Shown: positions 26,401 to 38,276 of the stretch, in pieces
Position numbering within the stretch: the stretch's first letter is position 1
Layout of the letters: each line of letters begins with the position of its first letter
NCBI RefSeq assembly: GCF_029227915.1
Contig: NC_079877.1
Coordinates: 6,264,001-6,328,000 of the forward strand
From: Hydractinia symbiolongicarpus
Taxonomy: Eukaryota > Cnidaria > Hydrozoa > Anthoathecata > Hydractiniidae
DNA length: 64,000 nt
Direction: 5' to 3'
Translations under genes and position numbers: made by a program
Notes under the pieces: model-generated
Database searches by the model: none
The model's input: the letters and a program-made list of their open reading frames with translations, nothing else
What the model was told of the DNA's origin: nothing

Positions 26401-28439
26401 TTTTGATGAGACGCTTAATGAAAGAGATTTAATCGCAGGAAAACGAAAACCCGCGATTTCCCTTAAATCCCGGGCTTGGCCCGTATAGTCGAATGTATAC
26501 AAAGAAAGTACCCTGTGAGTAAACTCATTTCCAGAACGATTTTTTAAATTATTTTTTCACCACTAAAACGCATAAGACTTGTAGTATTTAAAAATGTTTT
26601 CATTTTTGATGAGACGCTGAATAAAAGAAGTTTAATCGCCGGCAAACGAAAACCCGCGATTTCCCGTAAATCCCGGCTTGGCCCGTATAGTCAAAAGTAT
26701 ACAAAGAAAGTACCCAGGGAGTAAACTCATTTCCCGAATGATTTTTTAAATTATTTTTTCACCACTAAAACGCATGAGACTTGTAGTTTTCAAAAATGTT
26801 TTCATTTTTGATGAGACGCTTAATGAAAGAGGTTTAATCGCCGGCAAACGAAATCCCGCGTTTTCCCGTAAATCCGGGGTTTGGCCCGTATAGTCGAATG
26901 TATACAAAGAAAGTACCCAGGGAGTAAACTCATTTCCCGAACGATTTTTTAAATTTTTTTTTCACCACTAATACGCATGAGACTTGTAGTTTTCAAAAAT
27001 GTTTTCATTTTTGATGAGACGCTTAATGAAAGAGATTTAATCGCAGGAAAACGAAAACCCGCGATTTCCCTTAAATCCCGGGCTTGGCCCGTATAGTCGA
27101 ATGTATACAAAGAAAGTACCCTGTGAGTAAACTCATTTCCAGAACGATTTTTTAAATTATTTTTTCACCACTAAAACGCATAAGACTTGTAGTATTTAAA
27201 AATGTTTTCATTTTTGATGAGACGCTGAATAAAAGAAGTTTAATCGCCGGCAAACGAAAACCCGCGATTTCCCGTAAATCCCGGCTTGGCCTGTATAGTC
27301 AAAAGTATACAAAGAAAGTACCCAGGGAGTAAACTCATTTCCCGAATGATTTTTTAAATTATTTTTTCACCACTAAAACGCATGAGACTTGTAGTTTTCA
27401 AAAATGTTTTCATTTTTGATGAGACGCTGAATAAAAGAAGTTTAATCGCCGGCAAACGAAAACCCGCGATTTCCCGTAAATCCCGGGCTTGGCACGTATA
27501 GTCGAATGTATACAAAGAAAGTACCCTGTGAGTAAACGCATTTCCAGAACGATTTTTTAAATTATTTTTTCACCACTAAAGCCCATGAGACTTGTAGTTT
27601 TTAAAAATGTTTTCATTTTTGATGAGACGCTGAATAAAAGAAGTTTAATCGCCGGCAAACGAAAACCCGCGATTTCCCGTAAATCCCGGCTTGGCCCGTA
27701 TAGTCAAAAGTATACAAAGAAAGTACCCAGGGAGTAAACTCATTTCCCGAATGATTTTTTAAATTATTTTTTCACCACTAAAACGCATGAGACTTGTAGT
27801 TTTCAAAAATGTTTTCATTTTTGATCAGACGCTTAATGAAAGAGGTTTAATCGCCGGCAAACGAAATCCCGCGTTTTCCCGTAAATCCGGGGTTTGGCCC
27901 GTATAGTCGAATGTATACAAAGAAAGTACCCAGGGAGTAAACTCATTTCCCGAACGATTTTTTAAATTTTTTTTTCACCACTAATACGCATGAGACTTGT
28001 AGTTTTCAAAAATGTTTTCATTTTTGATGAGACGCTTAATGAAAGAGATTTAATCGCAGGAAAACGAAAACCCGCGATTTCCCTTAAATCCCGGGCTTGG
28101 CCCGTATAGTCGAATGTATACAAAGAAAGTACCCTGTGAGTAAACTCATTTCCAGAACGATTTTTTAAATTATTTTTTCACCACTAAAACGCATAAGACT
28201 TGTAGTATTTAAAAATGTTTTCATTTTTGATGAGACGCTGAATAAAAGAAGTTTAATCGCCGGCAAACGAAAACCCGCGATTTCCCGTAAATCCCGGGCT
28301 TGGCACGTATAGTCGAATGTATACAAAGAAAGTACCCTGTGAGTAAACGCATTTCCAGAACGATTTTTTAAATTATTTTTTCACCACTAAAACGCATAAG
28401 ACTTGTAGTTTTCAAAAATGTATCCATTTTTGATGAGAC

Positions 28440-30140
28440 GCTGAATAAAAGAAGTTTAATCGCCGGCAAACGAAATTCTGCGATTTCCCGTAAATCCCGG
28501 ACTCGGCCCGTATAGTCAAAAGTATACAAAGAAAGTTCCCAGGGAGTAAACTCATTTCCCGAACGATTTTTTAAATTATTTTTTCACCACTAAAACGCAT
28601 GAGACTTGTAGTTTTCAAAAATGTTTTCATTTTTGATGAGACGCTGAATAAAAGAAGTTTAATCGCCGGCAAACGAAAACCCGCGATTTCCCGTAAATCC
28701 CGGGCTTGGCACGTATAGTCGAATGTATACAAAGAAAGTACCCTGTGAGTAAACGCATTTCCAGAACGATTTTTTAAATTATTTTTTCACCACTAAAACG
28801 CATAAGACTTGTAGTTTTTAAAAATGTATTCATTTTTGATGAGACGCTGAATAAAAGAAGTTTAATCGCCGGCAAACGAAAACCCGCGATTTCCCGTAAA
28901 TCCCGGCTTTGCCCGTATAGTCAAAAGTATACAAAGAAAGTACCCAGGGAGTAAACTCTTTTCCCGAACGATTTTTTAAATTATTTTTTCACCACTAAAA
29001 CGCATGAGACTTGTAGTTTTTAAAAATGTTTTCATTTTTGATGAGACGCTGAATAAAAGCAGTTTAATCGCCGGCAAACGAAAACCTGCGATTTCCCTAA
29101 ATCCCGGACTCGGCCCGTATAGTCAAAAGTATACAAAGAAAGTACCCAGGGAGCAAACTCATTTCCAGAACGATTTTTTAAATTATTTTTTCACCACTAA
29201 AACGCATAAGACTTGTAGTTTTTAAAAATGTTTTCATTTTTGATGAGACGCTGAGTAAAAGAAGTTTAATCGCCGGCAAACGAAAACCCGCGATTTCCCG
29301 TAAATCCCGGGCTTGGCCCGTATAGACAAAAGTATACAAAGAAAGTACCCAGGGAGTAAACTCATTTACCGAAAGATTTTTTATATTATTTTTTTACCAC
29401 TAAACGCATGAGACTTGTAGTTTTCAAAAATATTTTCATATTTGATGGGACGCTGAATAAAAGAAGTTTAATCGCCGGCAAACGAAAATCCGCGATTTCC
29501 CGTAAATCCCGGGCTTGGCACGTATAGTCGAATGTATACAAAGAAAGTACCCTGTGAGTAAACGCATTTCCAGAACGATTTTTTAAATTATTTTTTCACC
29601 ACTAAAACGCATAAGACTTGTAGTTTTCAAAAATGTATCCATTTTTGATGAGACGCTGAATAAAAGAAGTTTAATCGCCGGCAAACGAAATTCTGCGATT
29701 TCCCGTAAATCCCGGACTCGGCCCGTATAGTCAAAAGTATACAAAGAAAGTTCCCAGGGAGTAAACTCATTTCCCGAACGATTTTTTAAATTATTTTTTC
29801 ACCACTAAAACGCATGAGACTTGTAGTTTTCAAAAATGTTTTCATTTTTGATGAGACGCTGAATAAAAGAAGTTTAATCGCCGGCAAACGAAAACCCGCG
29901 ATTTCCCGTAAATCCCGGGCTTGGCACGTATAGTCGAATGTATACAAAGAAAGTACCCTGTGAGTAAACGCATTTCCAGAACGATTTTTTAAATTATTTT
30001 TTCACCACTAAAACGCATAAGACTTGTAGTTTTTAAAAATGTATTCATTTTTGATGAGACGCTGAATAAAAGAAGTTTAATCGCCGGCAAACGAAAACCC
30101 GCGATTTCCCGTAAATCCCGGCTTTGCCCGTATAGTAAAA
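28440..30140 (+). repeat. Six-monomer local duplication (offset 1215 bp)
   Basis: The variant CGAAATTCTGCGATTT with AAAGTTCCCAGGG downstream occurs with ATTCTG at 28475 and again at 29690. The neighbouring AAATGTATCC and AAATGTATTC monomers keep the same order. Offset 1215 bp equals six monomers. Confidence 0.75.
28912..28932. other. Empty counterpart of the Helentron-like insertion site
   Basis: CCGGCTTTGCCCGTATAG then TCAAAAGTATAC, uninterrupted. The monomer to the left shares the rare AAACGCATTTCCAG, GCATAAGAC and AAATGTATTC variants found left of both elements, and the monomer to the right shares the rare AAACTCTTTTCCCG found right of both elements. It therefore matches both sides of the filled sites and fixes the element ends and the lack of target duplication. 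Confidence 0.8.
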
Positions 30141-30589
30141 AGTATACAAAGAAAGTACCCAAAGAGTAAACTCATTTCCCGAACGATTTTTTATATTATT
30201 TTTTTACCACTAAACGCATGAGACTTGTAGTTTTCAAAAATATTTTCATATTTGATGGGACGCTGAATAAAAGAAGTTTAATCCCGGGCAAACGAAAATC
30301 CGCGATTTCCCGTAAATCCCGGACTCGGCCCGTATAGTCAAAAGTATACAAAGAAAGTACCCAGGGAGTAAACTCATTTCCCGAACGATTTTTTAAATTA
30401 TTTTTTCACCACTAAAACGCATGAGACTTGTGGTTTTTAAAAATGTTTTCATTTTTGATGAGACGCTGAATAAAAGAAGTTTAATCGCCGGCAAACAAAA
30501 ACCCGCGTTTTCCCGTAATTCCCGGGCTTGGCCCGTATAGTCAAAAGTATACAAAGAAAGTACCCAGGGAGTAAACTCATTTCCCGAAC

Positions 30590-33272
30590 GATTTCTTATA
30601 TTATTTTTTTACCACTAAACGCATGAGACTTGTAGTTTTCGAAAATGTTTTTATTTTTGATGAGACGCTGAATAAAAGAAGTTTAATCGCCGGCAAACGA
30701 AAACCCGCGATTTCCCGTAAATCCCGGGCTTGGCACGTATAGTCGAATGTATACAAAGAAAGTACCCTGTGAGTAAACGCATTTCCAGAACGATTTTTTA
30801 AATTATTTTTTCACCACTAAAACGCATAAGACTTGTAGTTTTTAAAAATGTATTCATTTTTGATGAGACGCTGAATGAAAGAAGTTTAATCGCCGGCAAA
30901 CGAAAACCCGCGATTTCCCGTAAATCCCGGCTTTGCCCGTATAGTCAAAAGTATACAAAGAAAGTACCCAGGGAGTAAACTCATTTCCCGAACGATTTTT
31001 TAAATTATTTTTTCACCACTAAAACGCATGAGACTTGTAGTTTTCAAAAATGTTTTCATTTTTGATGAGACGCTGAATAAAAGCAGTTTAATCGCCGGCA
31101 AACGAAAACCTGCGATTTCCCTAAATCCCGGACTCGGCCCGTATAGTCAAAAGTATACAAAGAAAGTACCCAGGGAGTAAACTCATTTCCAGAACGATTT
31201 TTTAAATTATTTTTTCACCACTAAAACGCATAAGACTTGTAGTTTTTAAAAATGTTTTCATTTTTGATGAGACGCTGAATAAAAGAAGTTTAATCGCCGG
31301 CAAACGAAAACCCGCGATTTCCCGTAAATCCCGGGTTGGCCCGTATAGTCAAAAGTATACAAAGAAAGTACCCAGGGAGTAAACTCATTTCCCGAACGAT
31401 TTTTTATATTATTTTTTTACCACTAAACGCATGAGACTTGTAGTTTTCAAAAATATTTTCATATTTGATGGGACGCTGAATAAAAGAAGTTTAATCGCCG
31501 GCAAACGAAAATCCGCGATTTCCCGTAAATCCCGGACTCGGCCCGTATAGTCAAAAGTATACAAAGAAAGTACCCAGGGAGTAAACTCATTTCCCGAACG
31601 ATTTTTTATATTATTTTTTCACCACTAAAACGCATGAGACTTGTAGTTTTTAAAAATGTTTTCATTTTTGATGAGACGCTGAATAAAAGAAGTTTAATCG
31701 CCGGCAAACGAAAACCCGCGATTTCCCGTAATTCCCGGGCTTGGCCCGTATAGTCAAAAGTATACAAAGAAAGTACCCAGGGAGTAAACTCATTTCCCGA
31801 ACGATTTTTTATATTATTTTTTTACCACTAAACGCATGAGACTTGTAGTTTTCAAAAATATTTTCATATTTGATGGGACGCTGAATAAAAGAAGTTTAAT
31901 CGCCGGCAAACGAAATTCCGCGATTTCCCGTAAATCCCGGACTCGGCCCGTATAGTCAAAAGTATACAAAGAAAGTACCCAGGGAGTAAACTCATTTCCC
32001 GAACGATTTTTTAAATTATTTTTTCACCACTAAAACGCATGAGACTTGTAGTTTTCAAAAATGTTTTCATTTTTGATGAGACGCTGAATAAAAGAAGTTT
32101 AATCGCCGGCAAACGAAAACCCGCAATTTCCCGTAAATCCCGGGCTTGGCCCGTATAGTCAAAAGTATACAAAGAAAGTACCCAGGGAGTAAACTCATTT
32201 CCCGAACGATTTTTTAAATTACTTTTTCACCACTAAAACGCATCAGACTTGTAGTTTTTAAAATTTTTTTCATTTTTGATGAGACGCTGAATAAAAGAAG
32301 TTTAATCGCCGGCAAACGAAAACCTGCGATTTCCCGTAAATTCTGGACTCGACCCGTATAGTCAAAAGTATACAAAGAAAGTACCCAGGGAGTAAACTCA
32401 TTTCCCAAACGGTTTTTTAAATTATTATTTCACCACTAAAACGCATGAGACTTGTAGTTTTCAAAAATGTTTTCATATTTGATGAGACGCTGAATAAAAG
32501 CAGTTTAATCGCCGGCAAACGAAAACCAGCGATTTCCCTAAATCCCGGACTCGGCCCGTATAGTCAAAAGTATACAAAGAAAGTACCCAGGAAGTAAACT
32601 CATTTCCAGAACGATTTTTTAAATTATTTTTTCACCACTAAAACGCATAAGACTTGTAGTTTTTAAAAATGTTTTCATTTTTGATGAGACGCTGAATAAA
32701 AGAAGTTTAATCGCCGGCAAACGAAAACCCGCGATTTCCCGTAAATCCCGGGCTTGGCCCGTATAGTCAAAAGTATACAAAGAAAGTACCCAAGGAGTAA
32801 ACTCATTTCCCGAACGATTTTTTATACTATTTTTTTACCACTAAACGCATGAGACTTGTAGTTTTCAAAAGTATTTTCATATTTGATGAGACGCTGAATA
32901 AAAGAAGTTTATTCGCCGGCAAACGAAAATCCGCAATTTCCCGTAAATCCCGGATTCGGCCCGTATAGTCAAAAGTATACAAAGAAAGTACCCAGGGAGT
33001 AAACTCATTTCCCGAACGATTTTTTAAATTATTTTTTCACCACTAAAACGCATGAGACTTGTAGTTTTCAAAAATGTTTTCATTTTTGATGAGACGCTTA
33101 ATGAAAGAGGTTTTATCGCCGGCAAACGAAATCCCGCGTTTTCCCGTAAATCCGGGGCTTGGCCCGTATAGTCGAATGTATACAAAGAAAGTACCCAGGG
33201 AGTAAACTCATTTCCCGAACGATATTTTAAATTTTTTTTTCACCACTAAAACGCATGGGACTTGTAGTTTTC
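30590..33272. repeat. Segment duplicated at offset 7687 (first copy)
   Basis: Repeated at about 38277-40959. Shared rare variants in register: CTGAATGAAAG/CTGAATGAAAA (30876/38563), GTAATTCCCGGGC (31731/39418), TATACTATTTTTTTACC (32824/40511) and CGATATTTTAAATT (33221/40908). The copies part company exactly at a TCAAAA, where the first has a truncated monomer and the second does not. Confidence 0.85.
33174..33272 (+). repeat. Truncated 99-bp monomer 1
   Basis: A monomer reduced to its first half: GTTTTCAAAA passes directly into GTATACAAAG of the next unit. The missing ~104 bp lay between two TCAAAA words (one mid-monomer, one at the monomer end), so the deletion joint carries 6 bp of homology. 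The unit begins with the GAATGTATAC variant and has CGATATTTTAAA. Confidence 0.93.
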
Positions 33273-34487
33273 AAAAGTATACAAAGAAAGTACCCAGGGA
33301 GTAAACTCATTTCCCAAACGGTTTTTTAAATTATTATTTCACCACTAAAACGCATGAGACTTGTAGTTTTCAAAAATGTTTTCATTTTTGATGAGACGCT
33401 GAAGAAAAGCAGTTTAATTGCCGGCAAACGAAAACCTGCGATTTCCCTAAATCCCTGACTCGGCCCGTATAGTCAAAAGTATACAAAGAAAGTACCCAGG
33501 GAGTAAACTCATTTCCAGAACGATTTTTTAAATTATTTTTTCACCACTAAAACGCATAAGACTTGTAGTTTTTAAAAATGTTTTCATTTTTGATGAGACG
33601 CTGAATAAAAGAAGTTTAATCGCCGGCAAACGAAAACCCGCGATTTCCCGTAAATCCCGGGCTTGGCCCGTATAGTCAAAAGTATACAAAGAAAGTACCC
33701 AGGGAGTAAACTCATTTCCCAAACGGTTTTTTAAATTATTATTTCACCACTAAAACGCATGAGACTTGTAGTTTTCAAAAATGTTTTCATATTTGATGAG
33801 ACGCTGAATAAAAGCAGTTTAATCGCCGGCAAACGAAAACCAGCGATTTCCCTAAATCCCGGACTCGGCCCGTATAGTCAAAAGTATACAAAGAAAGTAC
33901 CCAGGAAGTAAACTCATTTCCAGAACGATTTTTTAAATTATTTTTTCACCACTAAAACGCATAAGACTTGTAGTTTTTAAAAATGTTTTCATTTTTGATG
34001 AGACGCTGAATAAAAGAAGTTTAATCGCCGGCAAACGAAAACCCGCGATTTCCCGTAAATCCCGGGCTTGGCCCGTATAGTCAAAAGTATACAAAGAAAG
34101 TACCCAAGGAGTAAACTCATTTCCCGAACGATTTTTTATACTATTTTTTTACCACTAAACGCATGAGACTTGTAGTTTTCAAAAGTATTTTCATATTTGA
34201 TGAGACGCTGAATAAAAGAAGTTTATTCGCCGGCAAACGAAAATCCGCAATTTCCCGTAAATCCCGGATTCGGCCTGTATAGTCAAAAGTATACAAAGAA
34301 AGTACCCAGGGAGTAAACTCATTTCCCGAACGATTTTTTAAATTATTTTTTCACCACTAAAACGCATGAGACTTGTAGTTTTCAAAAATGTTTTCATTTT
34401 TGATGAGACGCTTAATGAAAGAGGTTTTATCGCCGGCAAACGAAATCCCGCGTTTTCCCGTAAATCCGGGGCTTGGCCCGTATAGTC

Positions 34488-34586
34488 GAATGTATACAAA
34501 GAAAGTACCCAGGGAGTAAACTCATTTCCCGAACGATATTTTAAATTTTTTTTTCACCACTAAAACGCAAGAGACTTGTAGTTTTC
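34488..34586 (+). repeat. Truncated 99-bp monomer 2
   Basis: Same TCAAAA joint and same GAATG and CGATATTTT variants as the unit 1314 bp upstream. Carries a private GCAAGAGAC change. Confidence 0.93.
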
Positions 34587-35801
34587 AAAAGTATACAAAG
34601 AAAGTACCCAGGGAGTAAACTCATTTCCCAAACGGTTTTTTAAATTATTATTTCACCACTAAAACGCATGAGACTTGTAGTTTTCAAAAATGTTTTCATT
34701 TTTGATGAGACGCTGAAGAAAAGCAGTTTAATCGCCGGCAAACGAAAACCTGCGATTTCCCTAAATCCCTGACTCGGCCCGTATAGTCAAAAGTATACAA
34801 AGAAAGTACCCAGGGAGTAAACTCATTTCCAGAACGATTTTTTAAATTATTTTTTCACCACTAAAACGCATAAGACTTGTAGTTTTTAAAAATGTTTTCA
34901 TTTTTGATGAGACGCTGAATAAAAGAAGTTTAATCGCCCGCAAACGAAAACCCGCGATTTCCCGTAAATCCCGGGCTTGGCCCGTATAGTCAAAAGTATA
35001 CAAAGAAAGTACCCAAGGAGTAAACTCATTTCCCGAACGATTTTTTATATTATTTTTTTACCACTAAACGCATGAGACTTGTAGTTTTCAAAAGTATTTT
35101 CATATTTGATGAGACGCTGAATAAAAGAAGTTTATTCGCCGGCAAACGAAAATCCGCAATTTCCCGTAAATCCCGGATTCGGCCGGTATAGTCAAAAGTA
35201 TACAAAGAAAGTACCCAGGGAGTAAACTCATTTCCCGAACGATTTTTTAAATTATTTTTTCACCACTAAAACGCATGAGACTTGTAGTTTTCAAAAATGT
35301 TTTCATTTTTGATGAGACGTTTAATGAAAGAGGTTTTATCGCCGGCAAACGAAAACCCGCGATTTCCCGTAAATCCCGGGCTTGGCCCGTATAGTCAAAA
35401 GTATACAAAGAAAGTACCCAAGGAGTAAACTCATTTCCCGAACGATTTTTTATATTATTTTTTTACCACTAAACGCATGAGACTTGTAGTTTTCAAAAGT
35501 ATTTTTATATTTGATAAGACGCTGAATAAAAGAAGTTTATTCGCCGGCAAACGAAAATCCGCAATTTCCCGTAAATCCCGGATTCGGCCGGTATAGTCAA
35601 AAGTATACAAAGAAAGTACCCAGGGAGTAAACTCATTTCCCGAACGATTTTTTAAATTATTTTTTCACCACTAAAACGCATGAGACTTGTAGTTTTCAAA
35701 AATGTTTTCATTTTTGATGAGACGCTTAATGAAAGAGGTTTTATCGCCGGCAAACGAAATCCCGCGTTTTCCCGTAAATCCGGGGCTTGGCCCGTATAGT
35801 C

Positions 35802-35900
35802 GAATGTATACAAAGAAAGTACCCAGGGAGTAAACTCATTTCCCGAACGATTTTTTAAATTTTTTTTTCACCACTAAAACGCATGAGACTTGTAGTTTTC
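35802..35900 (+). repeat. Truncated 99-bp monomer 3
   Basis: Same TCAAAA joint, 1314 bp after the previous one, but with CGATTTTTTAAATT in place of CGATATTTT. It is followed by CCCAAACGATTTTTCAAATT. Confidence 0.93.
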
Positions 35901-37521
35901 AAAAGTATACAAAGAAAGTACCCAGGGAGTAAACTCATTTCCCAAACGATTTTTCAAATTATTATTTCACCACTAAAGCCCATGGGACTTGTAGTTTTTA
36001 AAAATGTTTTCATTTTTGATGAGACGCTGAATAAAAGAAGTTTAATCGCCGGCAAACGAAAACCCGCGATTTCCCGTAAATCCCGGGCTTGGCCCGTATA
36101 GTCAAAAGTATACAAAGAAAGTACCCAGGGAGTAAACTCATTTCCCGAACGATTTTTTATATTATTTTTTTACCACTAAACGCATGAGACTTGTAGTTTT
36201 CAAAAATATTTTCATATTTGATGGGACGCTGAATAAAAGAAGTTTAATCCCGGGCAAACGAAAATCCGCGATTTCCCGTAAATCCCGGACTCGGCCCATA
36301 TAGTCAAAAGTATACAAAGAAAGTACCCAGGGAGTAAACTCATTTCCCGAACGATTTTTTAAATTATTTTTTCACCACTAAAACGCATGAGACTTGTAGT
36401 TTTTAAAAATGTTTTCATTTTTGATGAGACGCTGAATAAAAGAAGTTTAATCGCCGGCAAACAAAAACCCGCGATTTCCCGTAATTCCCGGGCTTGGCCC
36501 GTATAGTCAAAAGTATACAAAGAAAGTACCCAGGGAGTAAACTCATTTCCCGAACGATTTTTTATATTATTTTTTTACCACTAAACGCATGAGACTTGTA
36601 GTTTTCGAAAATGTTTTTATTTTTGATGAGACGCTGAATAAAAGAAGTTTAATCCCGGGCAAACGAAAATCCGCGATTTCCCGTAAATCCCGGACTCGGC
36701 CCGTATAGTCAAAAGTATACAAAGAAAGTACCCAGGGAGTAAACTCATTTCCCGAACGATTTTTTAAATTATTTTTTCACCACTAAAACGCATGAGACTT
36801 GTAGTTTTTAAAAATGTTTTCATTTTTGATGAGACGCTGAATAAAAGAAGTTTATTCGCCGGCAAACGAAAATCCGCAATTTCCCGTAAATCCCGGATTC
36901 GGCCGGTATAGTCAAAAGTATACAAAGAAAGTACCCAGGGAGTAAACTCATTTCCCGAACGATTTTTTAAATTATTTTTTCACCACTAAAACGCATGAGA
37001 CTTGTAGTTTTCAAAAATGTTTTCATTTTTGATGAGACGTTTAATGAAAGAGGTTTTATCGCCGGCAAACGAAAACCCGCGATTTCCCGTAAATCCCGGG
37101 CTTGGCCCGTATAGTCAAAAGTATACAAAGAAAGTACCCAAGGAGTAAACTCATTTCCAGAACGATTTTTTATATTATTTTTTTACCACTAAACGCATGA
37201 GACTTGTAGTTTTCAAAAGTATTTTTATATTTGATAAGACGCTGAATAAAAGAAGTTTATTCGCCGGCAAACGAAAATCCGCAATTTCCCGTAAATCCCG
37301 GATTCGGCCGGTATAGTCAAAAGTATACAAAGAAAGTACCCAGGGAGTAAACTCATTTCCCGAACGATTTTTTAAATTATTTTTTCACCACTAAAACGCA
37401 TGAGACTTGTAGTTTTCAAAAATGTTTTCATTTTTGATGAGACGCTTAATGAAAGAGGTTTTATCGCCGGCAAACGAAATCCCGCGTTTTCCCGTAAATC
37501 CGGGGCTTGGCCCGTATAGTC

Positions 37522-37620
37522 GAATGTATACAAAGAAAGTACCCAGGGAGTAAACTCATTTCCCGAACGATTTTTTAAATTTTTTTTTCACCACTAAAAC
37601 GCATGAGACTTGTAGTTTTC
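37522..37620 (+). repeat. Truncated 99-bp monomer 4
   Basis: Same joint, 1720 bp after unit 3. The downstream CGATTTTTCAAATT and CCCATGGGAC variants also match unit 3, so units 3 and 4 are direct duplicates. Confidence 0.93.
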
Positions 37621-38276
37621 AAAAGTATACAAAGAAAGTACCCAGGGAGTAAACTCATTTCCCAACCGATTTTTCAAATTATTATTTCACCACTAAAGCC
37701 CATGGGACTTGTAGTTTTTAAAAATGTTTTCATTTTTGATGAGACGCTGAATAAAAGAAGTTTAATCGCCGGCAAACGAAAACCCGCGATTTCCCGTAAA
37801 TCCCGGGCTTGGCCCGTATAGTCAAAAGTATACAAAGAAAGTACCCAGGGAGTAAACTCATTTCCCGAACGATTTTTTATATTATTTTGTTACCACTAAA
37901 CGCATGAGACTTGTAGTTTTCAAAAATATTTTCATATTTGATGGGACGCTGAATAAAAGAAGTTTAATCCCGGGCAAACGAAAATCCGCGATTTCCCGTA
38001 AATCCCGGACTCGGCCCGTATAGTCAAAAGTATACAAAGAAAGTACCCAGGGAGTAAACTCATTTCCCGAACGATTTTTTAAATTATTTTTTCACCACTA
38101 AAACGCATGAGACTTGTAGTTTTTAAAAATGTTTTCATTTTTGATGAGACGCTGAATAAAAGAAGTTTAATCGCCGGCAAACAAAAACCCGCGATTTCCC
38201 GTAATTCCCGGGCTTGGCCCGTATAGTCAAAAGTATACAAAGAAAGTACCCAGGGAGTAAACTCATTTCCCGAACG

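Noticed and set aside
35883-37821. Plus-strand 65-72-codon frames starting MRLVVFK (35883-36101, 37603-37821; also 51308-51505, 54147-54344, 63210-63407)
   Set aside because: The other-strand counterpart of the same monomers. The longer ones exist only because a truncated monomer changes the frame or a stop variant is missing.
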